Made by a program: the position numbers and the translations under genes. This document shows positions 1 through 8,562 of a stretch of DNA of 64,000 nucleotides, one piece after another (position 1 is the stretch's first letter; each line of letters begins with the position of its first letter). This DNA is from Microbacterium sp. 10M-3C3. GTDB lineage: Bacteria > Actinomycetota > Actinomycetes > Actinomycetales > Microbacteriaceae. The stretch lies in NCBI RefSeq assembly GCF_003931875.1, contig NZ_CP034245.1:620001-684000 (forward strand). Direction: 5' to 3'. Under the pieces are notes generated by a model. The model did no database searches. It saw only the letters and a program-made list of their open reading frames with translations, and was not told where the DNA came from.

Positions 1-468
1 GAGGCGTTCCGCCTGTACCGCGCCGCCGAGGTCGCGATGCGTCGGCGCACGCGCGAATCGATGTCGATGGGGGAGAACGAGCTTCTCGTCCTGCGGTATC
101 TGCTGAAGGCCGACCGCGCGGGCCGTTCGGTGTCGCCGAGCGAGATCACGCGGTACCTGGGCGTCTCGACGGCCTCGACGACGGCGATCATCGACCGGCT
201 CGAGAAGTCCGGCCACGTGACGCGGGTGCCGCATCCGTCCGACCGCCGCAGCATCCACATCGTCGCGACGGCCGCGTCCGACGCGGAGGTGCGCGCGACG
301 CTGGGCAGGATGCACGAGCGGATGATGTCGGCGGTCCTGGACATGACGCCGGAGGAGAGCGCGATCGTCATCGCGTGCCTCACGCGGCTGCAGGAAGCCG
401 TCGACGAGGTCGACCCGCACGCCGAGGCCGCCGCCCCCGCACGCGAGACCGTCGACGTCGAGATCTGA
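1..468 (+). CDS. MarR-family transcriptional regulator (5' end outside window)
   Basis: The frame is open from base 1, so the gene starts upstream of the window; 155 residues are visible. A winged helix-turn-helix spans about residues 45-74 of the visible part (SPSEITRYLGVSTASTT, then IIDRLEKSGHV), followed by the MarR wing with the typical DRR turn (HPSDRRSIHI). A helical dimerisation segment and an acidic tail follow. MarR proteins are dimeric DNA-binding regulators, often responsive to small phenolic ligands or oxidants. The target cannot be told because the upstream neighbour is not visible. Confidence 0.85.
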   Translation, partial: EAFRLYRAAEVAMRRRTRESMSMGENELLVLRYLLKADRAGRSVSPSEITRYLGVSTASTTAIIDRLEKSGHVTRVPHPSDRRSIHIVATAASDAEVRATLGRMHERMMSAVLDMTPEESAIVIACLTRLQEAVDEVDPHAEAAAPARETVDVEI

Positions 469-548
469 GCGACCGCGGTCGCTCGCTCGCCGTACTACCT
501 GCGTCGTGAACATTCGCTTTACCGAAGCGCGCGTGAAACGATTGCGGC

Positions 549-797
549 ATGGCTGACGACGGGACCGGTGCGGGCAGTGCGCCGAGTGCGCACGACGCGT
601 CGCTGTCGATCGACGACGTCGAGGTCGTGACCTTCTCCGCCGTCGTGGCCCGCCTCGTGGCCGCGTACCCGTCGCTCTCGGCCGCCCGCATCGAAGGGGT
701 CCTGCTGCGCGAGTGGGAGGCCTTCAGTGCCGGCCGGCCGATCGTGGTGCCGGTGGCGGTCGAAGCGGGCGTCCGCGAGGTCCTCGACGCCGGCTGA
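549..797 (+). CDS. Small helical protein, possibly a three-helix-bundle dimerisation domain
   Basis: An 82-residue protein with an acidic, disordered N-terminus and a predicted helical C-terminal half (VVARLVAAYPSLSAARIEGV, then LLREWEAF). The pattern of a helix, a short turn around PSLS, and a second helix recalls small actinobacterial proteins annotated as three-helix-bundle dimerisation domains; I cannot confirm that here. The gene stands alone, 80 bp after the MarR gene, and converges on the next gene. Function unknown. Confidence 0.6.
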   Translation: MADDGTGAGSAPSAHDASLSIDDVEVVTFSAVVARLVAAYPSLSAARIEGVLLREWEAFSAGRPIVVPVAVEAGVREVLDAG

Positions 798-798
798 C

Positions 799-1110
799 TC
801 AGTCGGCGCCCTCGCGCGGCTCGCCCACGAGCAGCAGTCCGCCCGACGAGTTCGCCGAGTTCGCGAGCTCCTCGATCCAGCGCCTGCTGAGCATCGCCGG
901 CTCGGGGTCGTCGAAGACGAACCGCAGCGGGATCGACGGATGCAGCCACACGGTGCTGCGCCCGGGTTCCTGACCCTCGCCGTGCGTCCAGGACAGCGTG
1001 AAGCTCTCGCCGCGGCGCAGCTTGGTCGCGATGACGACCTTCAAGTGGGCCAGGGCCCGATCCTCGATCTCGATGGGGGTCGCCGAGTCGCCGTAGAAGA
1101 TCGTTCCCAC
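799..1110 (-). CDS. Small conserved protein, DUF7882-like (copy 1)
   Basis: A 103-residue protein starting MGTIFYGDSATPIEIEDRAL, then LAHLKVVIATKLRRGESFTL and a stretch with WLHPSIPLRFVF. It is clearly paralogous to the genes at 1221-1538 and 1520-1861. I believe this family is DUF7882, once mislabelled as ATP-dependent DNA ligase in Microbacteriaceae genomes; the size is far too small for a ligase and no KxDG motif is present. The shape suggests a small beta-rich domain. Function unknown. Confidence 0.7.
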   Translation of the reverse strand: MGTIFYGDSATPIEIEDRALAHLKVVIATKLRRGESFTLSWTHGEGQEPGRSTVWLHPSIPLRFVFDDPEPAMLSRRWIEELANSANSSGGLLLVGEPREGAD

Positions 1111-1220
1111 GTGCCCACGCTACGTCGCGCGATCACGGGTGCCCCGGGGGCTTGCACTCGCGCGGCCCGGTGGCGTACAGACGGCGGGAGGAATCGTCGG
1201 CGTGCGGATAGGCTCAGCGC

Positions 1221-1538
1221 ATGGGCAGATTCATCTACGACACCATGGCGAACTCGGTCGACATCGACGACCGCACGCTCGCGCATCTCCGGATCGTCGT
1301 GATGAACAAGCTGCGCCGCTCCGAGTCGTTCATGTTCGACGTGGAGGTGGGTGACGGAAGCGGCCGGCGCAGCTACTGGATGCACCCCTCGGTGCCGATC
1401 CAGTTCCACTTCTTCGGCAGCCGCAGCCCGCGCATCAATCGCGTGTGGGTCGAGGAGCTCATGCTCGTCGCGAGCGGTCCGAATGGACTGATGATCACGC
1501 CCGAGCCCTCCGACGAAGGTCACGTCGAAGAGGGCTGA
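1221..1538 (+). CDS. Small conserved protein, DUF7882-like (copy 2)
   Basis: A 105-residue paralogue of the two flanking genes but on the opposite strand. It shares the frame of the family: IDDRTLAHLRIVVMNKLRRS, then W-MHPSVPIQFHFFGS and a C-terminal VEELMLVASGPNGLM. It is the most diverged of the three: the surface loops and start (MGRFIYDT) differ, while the two minus-strand copies are nearly the same in their first 50 residues. Its 3' end overlaps the 3' end of copy 3 by 19 bp. Confidence 0.7.
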   Translation: MGRFIYDTMANSVDIDDRTLAHLRIVVMNKLRRSESFMFDVEVGDGSGRRSYWMHPSVPIQFHFFGSRSPRINRVWVEELMLVASGPNGLMITPEPSDEGHVEEG

Positions 1539-1861
1539 CCCTCTTCCCGCGCGGGCGCGCCGCCGGTCTGCTCGGGCACGAGCATGATGCCGCCGGACGA
1601 GTTCGCCGAGGTCGCCAGGTCTTCGATCCACGCGCGGCTGAGCAGCGTGGGCTCCTCGTCGTCGAAGACGAAGCGGAGCGGGATCGACGGGTGCAGCCAC
1701 AGCGTGCTGCGTCCGGCGGCCTCGCCCTCGCCGTGACGCCACGAGAGCGTGAAGCTCTCGCCGCGACGGAGCTTCGTCGCGATGACGACCTTGAGGTGGG
1801 CGAGGGCCCGGTCCTCGATCTGCACCGGAGTTCCGGAGCCGCCGTAGTAGATGGTGCCCAT
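1520..1861 (-). CDS. Small conserved protein, DUF7882-like (copy 3)
   Basis: A 113-residue protein. I chose the ATG at 1861 (MGTIYYGGSGTPVQIEDRAL) over the upstream ATG at 1918 because it matches the start of copy 1 and because the 19 extra residues are low-complexity Gly/Arg. The core LAHLKVVIATKLRRGESFTL is identical to copy 1 over these 20 residues, so copies 1 and 3 probably arose by a fairly recent duplication or are under strong constraint. The C-terminal tail (PEQTGGAPAREE) is longer than in copy 1. Confidence 0.7.
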   Translation of the reverse strand: MGTIYYGGSGTPVQIEDRALAHLKVVIATKLRRGESFTLSWRHGEGEAAGRSTLWLHPSIPLRFVFDDEEPTLLSRAWIEDLATSANSSGGIMLVPEQTGGAPAREEGQPSST

Positions 1862-1990
1862 GTCCGCGAGCCTACCCGCGCCGCCGCATCGACCGTCACG
1901 ACCCCCGGCTACGCCCACGGTCGGGGGCTGTCAAGGGGATGCGCCGGGGCCGCGCGACTGCGAACCTGAACAGGACCGGAAGGAGCACTC

Positions 1991-2143
1991 GTGAGCGTAC
2001 GGCCGGAACAGCCCGCAGCCGGTGAGGGCGACCCCACCGAGGCCGCCGCCGATCCCGCCGACGCCTTCGCGGGCCTCACCGGCATCGAGGTCGTCGACGG
2101 CGAGCTGCTCCCGAGTCAGCGTCCGCGCCAGCGCGACTCCTGA
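1991..2143 (+). CDS. 50-residue hypothetical protein
   Basis: A short open frame with a GTG start preceded by a good ribosome binding site (GGAAGGAG, 1978-1985, 5 nt upstream). The product begins VSVRPEQPAAGEGDPTEAAA and ends in an Arg/Gln-rich tail (PSQRPRQRDS). The N-terminal half is acidic and Ala/Pro-rich, so probably disordered; the middle AFAGLTGIEVVDGELLPS could form a short amphipathic segment. No family recognised. Strong Shine-Dalgarno plus third-position GC make it more likely real than chance. Confidence 0.5.
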   Translation: MSVRPEQPAAGEGDPTEAAADPADAFAGLTGIEVVDGELLPSQRPRQRDS

Positions 2144-2149
2144 GACGGC

Positions 2150-3343
2150 TCACGCGGCGGGTGACTCGCCGCGCGCGAGGGCCGCAGGATCCTCGAGCAG
2201 TGGTTCGAACGCGGCCTCCGCAGCGCCGATGAGCAGGCGATCGGCACCGAGCGAGGCGACGCGGATGTCGAGGCCCTCGGCGTTGGCGGGCATCGACTGC
2301 CGCGCGACCGCATTGTGCAGGGCGGGCATCTCCAGCTCGGCGAGGGTCGCGAGGAATCCGCCGAGCACGATCACCGACGGGTTGAGGACGTTCACGGCGT
2401 TGGCGAGGGCCGTCGCGAGGATGCGGCGCTGACGGTCCACCTCGGCCGCCACCGCCGTGTCGTCGGCCCGCGCCCGCAGCGCCGCGTCGAGGCCCGCCTC
2501 GTCGGCGCCGGGGAGCCCGACCGCCGCGAGCAGCCGCGCACGGCTCACCTCGTCCTCGAGCACGCCCCCGGGTGCGCGGCGGTCGGCGTCGGCGACGATG
2601 CCCGGGCGGTTCTGGCCGAACTCGCCCGCGTAGCCGCCCGCGCCCGAGACCGCGATCCCGCCGACGACGAGCCCGCCGCCGATGCCGCTCGCGCCACCGT
2701 TGAGGTAGACGACGTCGTCGATGCCCTGGGCGGCGCCGAACCGGTGCTCCGCGAGGATGCCGAGGCTCGCGTCGTTCGCCACGGTCGTGGCGATGCCGGT
2801 GGCGTCGGCGAGCAGGGTCCGCAGCGGCACGTCGGTCCACTCCAGGTGCGGCGCCGTGCGCACGACGCCGTCGGCGCCGCGCACGAGCCCGGGCACGGCG
2901 GCGCCCAGTCCGCAGATCGCCGCATCCGCCAGTTCCGCCTCGCGCCAGCTCTCGATCTGGCCGCGGACGAGCTCGGCGATCTCGGCGGGCGACACGAGGT
3001 GGTCGAGCTCATGTCGGGCGCGCGCGACGATGCGGCGATCCAGGCGCACCGCCGCGATCTCCCACGCGTCCACCTCGGGGTTGACCGCGATCGCGACGAC
3101 CTCGGGGCGCGTCTCGACGGTGGGCGAGGGGCGTCCGACGCGCCGCTCGGGCGTGGGCGCGCCCTCGCGCACGAGGCCGAGGTCGACGAGCTCGGCGACC
3201 AGGTCGGCGATCGTCGAGCGGTTCAGGCCCAGCTCGGTGGTGAGGGTCGCGCGGGAGGCGGGGCCGCCGACGTGGACGCGTCGGAGCAGTCGGCCGAGAT
3301 TGTGCGCGCGCACCTGCTCGACCCCGGTGCGGGGCAGGCTCAT
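2150..3343 (-). CDS. ROK-family transcriptional regulator (XylR/NagC type)
   Basis: A 397-residue protein; I start it at MSLPRTGVEQ (3343), since upstream codons lack family character. A winged helix-turn-helix lies at residues 28-60 (RATLTTELGLNRSTIADLVA), followed by a ROK sugar-kinase-like fold with the GIGGGLVVGG segment. The usual ROK zinc motif CxCGxxGC is absent: the matching stretch reads GEFGQNRPGIVADADRRAPG without cysteines. Divergent from xylA with 85 bp between start codons, so it most likely represses xylAB and responds to xylose; that role is inference from position. Confidence 0.85.
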   Translation of the reverse strand: MSLPRTGVEQVRAHNLGRLLRRVHVGGPASRATLTTELGLNRSTIADLVAELVDLGLVREGAPTPERRVGRPSPTVETRPEVVAIAVNPEVDAWEIAAVRLDRRIVARARHELDHLVSPAEIAELVRGQIESWREAELADAAICGLGAAVPGLVRGADGVVRTAPHLEWTDVPLRTLLADATGIATTVANDASLGILAEHRFGAAQGIDDVVYLNGGASGIGGGLVVGGIAVSGAGGYAGEFGQNRPGIVADADRRAPGGVLEDEVSRARLLAAVGLPGADEAGLDAALRARADDTAVAAEVDRQRRILATALANAVNVLNPSVIVLGGFLATLAELEMPALHNAVARQSMPANAEGLDIRVASLGADRLLIGAAEAAFEPLLEDPAALARGESPAA

Positions 3344-3360
3344 CGCCCCAGGGTAGCGAG

Positions 3361-3387
3361 TTGACCCCGATCCGTCCGCGCTATAGG
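3361..3387 (+). promoter_or_regulatory. Candidate sigma-70-type promoter of xylA
   Basis: TTGACC (3361-3366) and TATAGG (3382-3387) are 15 nt apart, a slightly short but plausible -35/-10 pair, placed about 40 bp before the xylA start. It stands out because the surrounding DNA is GC-rich. Confidence 0.5.
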
Positions 3388-3404
3388 TTGTCTCTGGCAA
3401 CAAT
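3386..3404. promoter_or_regulatory. Candidate ROK-regulator operator at xylA promoter
   Basis: The AT-rich stretch GGTTGTCTCTGGCAACAAT contains the inverted arms GTTG and CAAC around a 7-nt spacer. It overlaps the 3' edge of the candidate -10 box, where a bound ROK repressor would block transcription start. Only sequence symmetry and position support it. Confidence 0.4.
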
Positions 3405-3428
3405 TTTCGACGAGGAAAGCGCGCACCC

Positions 3429-4616
3429 ATGCCCACTCCCACTCCCGCGGACAAGTTCTCCTTCGGTCTCTGGACCGTCGGCTACAACGGCACCGACCCC
3501 TTCGGCGGCCCGACCCGGCCCGCTCTCGACGTCGTCCACGTCGTCGAGAAGCTCGCCGAGCTCGGCGCCTACGGCCTCACCTTCCACGACGACGACCTGT
3601 TCGCGTTCGGCTCGAGCGACGCCGAGCGGCAGACGCAGATCGACCGCCTGAAGGGCGCGCTCGAAGCGACCGGCCTCATCGTGCCGATGGTCACGACCAA
3701 CCTGTTCTCCGCCCCCGTGTTCAAGGACGGCGGCTTCACCAACAACGACCGCGACGTGCGCCGCTTCGCGCTGCGGAAGGTCTTCCGCCAGCTCGACCTC
3801 GGCGCCCAGCTCGGCGCGAAGACGTTCGTCATGTGGGGCGGTCGCGAGGGCGCCGAGTACGACTCGGCCAAGGACATCCGCGCCGCGCTCGAGCGCTACC
3901 GCGAGGCCGTCAACATCCTCGGCCAGTACGTCGTCGACAAGGGCTACGACATCCGCTTCGCGATCGAGCCGAAGCCGAACGAGCCGCGCGGCGACATCCT
4001 GCTGCCCACGCTCGGACACGCGATCGCGTTCATCGACTCGCTCGAGCGTCCCGAGCTCGTGGGCCTGAACCCCGAGGTCGGCCACGAGCAGATGGCGGGC
4101 CTGAACTTCGCCGCCGGCATCGCGCAGGCGCTGTACCACGGCAAGCTCTTCCACATCGACCTCAACGGCCAGCGCGGCATCAAGTACGACCAGGACCTCG
4201 TGTTCGGCCACGGCGACCTGCACAACGCCTTCGCCCTCGTCGACCTGCTCGAGAACGGCGGCCCCGGCGGCGTGCCCGCGTACGACGGCCCCCGTCACTT
4301 CGACTACAAGCCGAGCCGCACCGAGGACGAGACCGGCGTGTGGGAGTCGGCCGCGGCCAACATGCGCACCTACCTGCTGCTCAAGGAGCGTGCGGCCGCG
4401 TTCCGCGCCGACCCCGAGGTGCAGGAGGCGCTCGCCGCCGCGAAGGTCGACGAGCTGTCGGTTCCGACGCTGAACGAGGGCGAGACGTACGAGGACTTCC
4501 TCGCCGACCGCTCGGCGTACGAGGACTTCGACGCGTCCGTGTACCTCGGCGGCAAGGGCGGCGGCTTCGTGCGGCTCCAGCAGCTCGCGACGGAGCACCT
4601 GCTCGGCGCTCGCTGA
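3429..4616 (+). CDS. xylA: Xylose isomerase
   Basis: A 395-residue enzyme converting D-xylose to D-xylulose (and glucose to fructose in vitro), cytoplasmic, tetrameric TIM barrel with two divalent metals. Visible signatures: catalytic region [11 protein letters not shown], the metal ligand stretch [30 protein letters not shown], and [18 protein letters not shown]. Length fits the actinobacterial class I enzymes. A GAGGAAAG ribosome binding site precedes the ATG. First gene of the xylAB unit, divergent from the ROK regulator. Confidence 0.97.
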   Translation: MPTPTPADKFSFGLWTVGYNGTDPFGGPTRPALDVVHVVEKLAELGAYGLTFHDDDLFAFGSSDAERQTQIDRLKGALEATGLIVPMVTTNLFSAPVFKDGGFTNNDRDVRRFALRKVFRQLDLGAQLGAKTFVMWGGREGAEYDSAKDIRAALERYREAVNILGQYVVDKGYDIRFAIEPKPNEPRGDILLPTLGHAIAFIDSLERPELVGLNPEVGHEQMAGLNFAAGIAQALYHGKLFHIDLNGQRGIKYDQDLVFGHGDLHNAFALVDLLENGGPGGVPAYDGPRHFDYKPSRTEDETGVWESAAANMRTYLLLKERAAAFRADPEVQEALAAAKVDELSVPTLNEGETYEDFLADRSAYEDFDASVYLGGKGGGFVRLQQLATEHLLGAR

Positions 4617-4628
4617 CACCTGACCTCT

Positions 4629-4685
4629 CGAGTGTCCGCGACACGCCCTGTTCCTCCGGATGCAGCGGCGTGTCGTGGACACTCG
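4629..4685. repeat. Palindromic element, type B (copy 1), between xylA and xylB
   Basis: Arms CGAGTGTCCGCGACACGCC (4629-4647) and GGCGTGTCGTGGACACTCG (4667-4685) pair over 19 bp with one G-U pair and a 19-nt loop containing GGATGCAG. It begins 12 bp after the xylA stop. A close relative lies at 44083-44159, so this is a mobile or amplified palindrome and not just a gene-specific terminator. It may still attenuate or stabilise the xylA-xylB transcript. Confidence 0.8.
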
Positions 4686-4716
4686 ACGTGACACCCGCAG
4701 AAAGGGGCGCACCGCG

Positions 4717-6114
4717 ATGACGCTGGTGGCCGGAGTCGACTCGTCGACGCAATCGTGCAAGGTCGTGATCCTCGACGCCGACACGGGGCTGCTCGTGCGC
4801 GAGGGGCGCGCGTCACATCCCGACGGCACCGAGGTCGACCCCGAAGCGTGGTGGCACGCCCTCCAGGCGGCGATCGCCGACGCGGGCGGCCTCGACGACG
4901 TCGCGGCCGTCGCGATCGCCGGCCAGCAGCACGGCATGGTCGCGCTCGACGCGCAGGGTCGCGTCATCCGCCCGGCTCTCCTGTGGAACGACACGCGCTC
5001 GGCGCAGGCCGCCGCCGACCTCGTGCGCGAGGTGGGCGCCGAGGCGTACGCCGCACGCACGGGCGTCGTGCCGGTCGCGTCCTTCACCGCGAGCAAGCTG
5101 CGCTGGCTCCGCGACGCCGAACCTGAGAACGCCGCGCGTGTGGCCGCGGTCGCGCTGCCGCACGACTGGCTCACGTGGAGGCTGCGGGGCTTCGGGCCCG
5201 ACCGGCCCGACCTCGACGAGCTCACGACCGACCGCTCCGACGCGTCGGGCACCGCGTACTGGGGCGCGGACGGCTACGACCGCGACCTGCTCGCCCGCGC
5301 CCTCGGGCACGACGCGATCCTGCCGCGCGTCATCGGGCCAGGGCAGAGCGCGGGCACGACCCCCGGCGGCGCGGTCGTCGGCGCCGGCGCGGGCGACAAC
5401 GCGGGAGCGGCGCTCGGGCTGGATGCGGCGCCGGGCGACGTGGGCGTGTCGATCGGCACGTCCGGCACGGTCTTCGCGGTGACCGAGGCGCCCGTGGCCG
5501 ACCCCACCGGGACGGTCGCCGGGTTCGCGGATGCGGCGGGCGCCTGGCTGCCGCTCGTGGCCACGCTCAACGCCGCACGGGTGCTCGACGCGACCGCGCG
5601 CCTGCTGGGCGTCTCGCACGACCAGTTCGCCGCGCTCGCGCTCGAGGCCGAGCCCGGCGCGGGCGGCGTCGTGCTGGTGCCGTGGTTCGAGGGCGAGCGC
5701 ACCCCCAACCTGCCGACCGCGCGGGCCTCGCTCGCCGGCCTGTCGCTGGGCAACACGACGCGCGAGAATCTCGCGCGCGCCGCCGTCGAGGGCATGCTCG
5801 CGGGACTCGCGACCGGCATGGACGCGATCCGCACGCTCGGCGTGACGGCCGAGCGCGTGCTCCTCGTGGGGGGCGCGGCCCGCAGCGCCGCGGTATCGAC
5901 CATCGCGGCGCAGGTCTTCGACGTGCCCGTCGCCGTCCCGGCGCCGGGGGAGTACGTCGCGCTCGGCGCCGCCCGGCAGGCGGCCTGGACGCTGCGCGGC
6001 GAACGGCCGGCATGGGGCATCGCGTGGGAGCGGGACGCCGCATCCGACCCGCGCCCGGAGATCCGCGAGGCGTACGACCGCGTGGCCGCGCAGCGCGCCG
6101 CCGAGCTGGCCTGA
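4717..6114 (+). CDS. xylB: Xylulokinase
   Basis: A 465-residue FGGY-family kinase that phosphorylates D-xylulose to xylulose 5-phosphate for the pentose phosphate pathway. The start [20 protein letters not shown] (ATG 4717, after AGAAAGGGG) gives the canonical first phosphate-binding loop; an upstream in-frame ATG at 4660 lies within the palindrome and is less likely. Further signatures: [13 protein letters not shown], the nucleotide-binding [13 protein letters not shown], and [20 protein letters not shown]. Downstream of xylA by 100 bp and presumably cotranscribed. Confidence 0.95.
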   Translation: MTLVAGVDSSTQSCKVVILDADTGLLVREGRASHPDGTEVDPEAWWHALQAAIADAGGLDDVAAVAIAGQQHGMVALDAQGRVIRPALLWNDTRSAQAAADLVREVGAEAYAARTGVVPVASFTASKLRWLRDAEPENAARVAAVALPHDWLTWRLRGFGPDRPDLDELTTDRSDASGTAYWGADGYDRDLLARALGHDAILPRVIGPGQSAGTTPGGAVVGAGAGDNAGAALGLDAAPGDVGVSIGTSGTVFAVTEAPVADPTGTVAGFADAAGAWLPLVATLNAARVLDATARLLGVSHDQFAALALEAEPGAGGVVLVPWFEGERTPNLPTARASLAGLSLGNTTRENLARAAVEGMLAGLATGMDAIRTLGVTAERVLLVGGAARSAAVSTIAAQVFDVPVAVPAPGEYVALGAARQAAWTLRGERPAWGIAWERDAASDPRPEIREAYDRVAAQRAAELA

Positions 6115-6202
6115 CGCCCGCGACGACCCGGAGCTCCCTTCGCGGTCGGCGCTCATCCGCTCCACACCACGGCCACGTACATGTCCGTCCTCGACGGAGA
6201 CA

Positions 6203-6240
6203 CCGGGGCCCTCCTTCGCTCCGGCGGGGGAGGGCCCCGG
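6203..6240. terminator. Bidirectional terminator-like hairpin between xylB and GH3 gene
   Basis: Perfect 12-bp arms CCGGGGCCCTCC (6203-6214) and GGAGGGCCCCGG (6229-6240) with a 14-nt loop, between two convergent genes. No T-run follows, which is normal for actinobacterial hairpin terminators. Confidence 0.75.
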
Positions 6241-6256
6241 CGCGTCCGGGTGCCGG

Positions 6257-8560
6257 CTACAGCGGAGCGGGCACGGCCGCCGCGACGGACGAGGTCGCGA
6301 TGCGGGCGTCGGCGGGGGAGATCGGATGCACCGCCCCGACGAGCTCCACCGTCGCCGTCGCCTCGCGGTCGGCGCACGAGGGACCGACCCACAGCTCGAT
6401 GCGGCCAGGCTCCACGATGCGGCGGCCGTCGCGCCCGGCGAACGCGAGCCGCGATGCCGGCACCGTGAACGTCACGCGCGCGGCCTCGCCCGCGGCGAGC
6501 TCGACCCGTCGATACGCGACGAGCTGCGCGACGGGGCGCGTCATGCTCCCCACGACGTCGTGCGCGTAGAGCTGCACGACGTCGGCGCCCGCGCGGTCGC
6601 CCGTATTGCGCACCGTCACGGCCGCCTCGAACGACTCGCCGGCGGTGACGCGGTCGGCGACGACGAGATCCTCGTGGGCGAACGTCGTGTAGCTCAGGCC
6701 GAAGCCGAACGGCGCGGCGGGCGTCGGGTCGGCGCTCGTGATCTCGCTCGGTCCGCCCAGCCGCGGATGCAGGTACGTGTACGGCTGCGCGCCGGCCGAC
6801 CGGGGGAGCGAGACGGGCAGGCGCCCCGAGGGGACGATGCGCCCCGACACGACGCCCGCGATCGCGTCGGCACCCTCCTCGCCGGGGAAGAAGGTCTGCA
6901 CGATCGCGGCGGGTGCCGCCGCTCCCGACAGCGCCCAGCCGATGGCGTAGGGCCGACCGGAGACGACGACGAGCGCGACGGGCGTGCCGGCGGCGACGAC
7001 CTCCTCGACGAGGCGGCGCTGTGCGCCCGGCAGCTCGAGGTCGTCGACGTCGTTGCCCTCGCCCACGGTGCCGCGACCGAACAGCCCCGCGCGGTCGCCC
7101 ACCACGACGACCGCGAGGTCGGCGCCGCGCGCCGCGGCGACCGCCTCGGCGATGCCGGCGGGGTCGTCGCCCTCGACCTCGCACCCGCGGGCGGTCGTGA
7201 CCGCCGCATCCGGGAACTCGGCGCGCAGCGCGTCGAGCACCGTGGGGATGCGGATGCCCAGCTCCACCTCGGGGTGGTGCGCGAGCACGTGGTTGGCGAA
7301 CGAGTAGCACCCCATGATCGACTCGGAGGAGTCCGCGTTCGGGCCGATCACGGCGAGCCGGCGGATCGTGGCGGGCGCGGCGGGGAGCGCGCCGTCGTTG
7401 CGCACGAGCACGACCGACTCGGCCGCCAGCCGGCGCGCGATCTCGCGGTGATGCGGCGCGTCGAGGTCGACGGCCGTGGGCGGCTCGGCGAACGTCTCGT
7501 CGAGCAGTCCGAGCTCCTCCTTCTGCGTCAGCACCCGCAGCACCGCGGCATCCAGCGCGCCCTCGTCGAGGCGACCGTCGCGGATGCGGTTGAGCAGCGG
7601 CTCCGCGAACGCGTCGCCGGTGGGCAGCTCGACGTCGATGCCCGCGGCGAGCGCCAGTTCGGCGGCCTCCCCGAGGTCGGCGGCCACGCCGTGCGTGGAC
7701 TGCAGGAACGCCACCGAGAAGTAGTCCGACACGACCGGGCCGTCGAAGCCGAGCTGCTCGCGCAGCACGTCGCCGAGGTAGTGCGGGCTCGCCGCGACCG
7801 GCTCGCCGTCGATCTCGGCGTACGAGTTCATGACCGATCGCGCGCCGCCGTCGCGCAGCGCCATCTCGAAGGGCGGCAGCAGCACGTCGGCGAGCTCCCG
7901 TGGGCCGGCGTGCACCGGGGCGTGGTTGCGCGCCGCCTGCGACGCGGAGTATCCGACGAAGTGCTTGAGCGTCGCGTGCACGCCCGCCGACTGCAGCCCG
8001 CGCACGTACGCGGTGCCGATGGTGCCGACCACGTACGGATCCTCCGCGATGCACTCGTCGACCCGGCCCCACCGGGGGTCGCGGATGACGTCGAGGACCG
8101 GTGCAAGGCCCTGGTGGATGCCGAGCTCGCGCATCGAGGCCCCGATGGCCGCGGCCATCTCCTCGACGAGCTCCGGGTCGAACGACGCGCCCCACGCGAG
8201 CGGGGTCGGGAAGGTCGCCGCGCGCCACGCCGCGAGCCCCGTGAGGCACTCCTCGTGGACGATGGCGGGGATGCCCAGCCGCGTCTGCTCGCGCAGGCGC
8301 CGCTGCTCCGCCCACAGCCATGCCGCCCGCTCCGCCGGGTCGACGGGCCGCGTGCCGTACACGCGCGTGAGGTGGCCGAGACCGTGGGACGTGGCATCCG
8401 CGTACCGCGTCGTCGTCACCATCTCGTTCGCGAGGGGGGCGACGACCTCGCCGCCCTGATCGACCCAGTAGCCGACGAGCTGCGCGGCCTTCTCCTCGAG
8501 CGTCATGCTCTCGAACAGGGCGCGCACGCGCGCGGATGCAGCGGTCCGGGGGTCGTTCAC
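6257..8560 (-). CDS. Glycoside hydrolase family 3 beta-glycosidase (probable beta-xylosidase/glucosidase)
   Basis: A 767-residue GH3 enzyme beginning at GTG 8560 (VNDPRTAASARVRALFE), two bases after the permease stop, so translationally coupled. Domain order: TIM barrel (about 20-330) with KHFVGYSASQAARNHAPVH and the nucleophile loop GFDGPVVSDYF (Asp279), an alpha/beta sandwich (370-560), and a C-terminal fibronectin-III-like domain. No signal peptide is visible, so it probably acts in the cytoplasm on imported oligosaccharides. Cotranscription with a sugar importer and proximity to xylAB suggest xylosides or xylo-oligosaccharides; exact substrate unknown. Confidence 0.9.
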   Translation of the reverse strand: MNDPRTAASARVRALFESMTLEEKAAQLVGYWVDQGGEVVAPLANEMVTTTRYADATSHGLGHLTRVYGTRPVDPAERAAWLWAEQRRLREQTRLGIPAIVHEECLTGLAAWRAATFPTPLAWGASFDPELVEEMAAAIGASMRELGIHQGLAPVLDVIRDPRWGRVDECIAEDPYVVGTIGTAYVRGLQSAGVHATLKHFVGYSASQAARNHAPVHAGPRELADVLLPPFEMALRDGGARSVMNSYAEIDGEPVAASPHYLGDVLREQLGFDGPVVSDYFSVAFLQSTHGVAADLGEAAELALAAGIDVELPTGDAFAEPLLNRIRDGRLDEGALDAAVLRVLTQKEELGLLDETFAEPPTAVDLDAPHHREIARRLAAESVVLVRNDGALPAAPATIRRLAVIGPNADSSESIMGCYSFANHVLAHHPEVELGIRIPTVLDALRAEFPDAAVTTARGCEVEGDDPAGIAEAVAAARGADLAVVVVGDRAGLFGRGTVGEGNDVDDLELPGAQRRLVEEVVAAGTPVALVVVSGRPYAIGWALSGAAAPAAIVQTFFPGEEGADAIAGVVSGRIVPSGRLPVSLPRSAGAQPYTYLHPRLGGPSEITSADPTPAAPFGFGLSYTTFAHEDLVVADRVTAGESFEAAVTVRNTGDRAGADVVQLYAHDVVGSMTRPVAQLVAYRRVELAAGEAARVTFTVPASRLAFAGRDGRRIVEPGRIELWVGPSCADREATATVELVGAVHPISPADARIATSSVAAAVPAPL

Positions 8561-8562
8561 GG

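Noticed and set aside
799..1861. ATP-dependent DNA ligase annotation for the three small paralogues
   Set aside because: They are only about 100 residues long and lack the KxDG adenylation motif.
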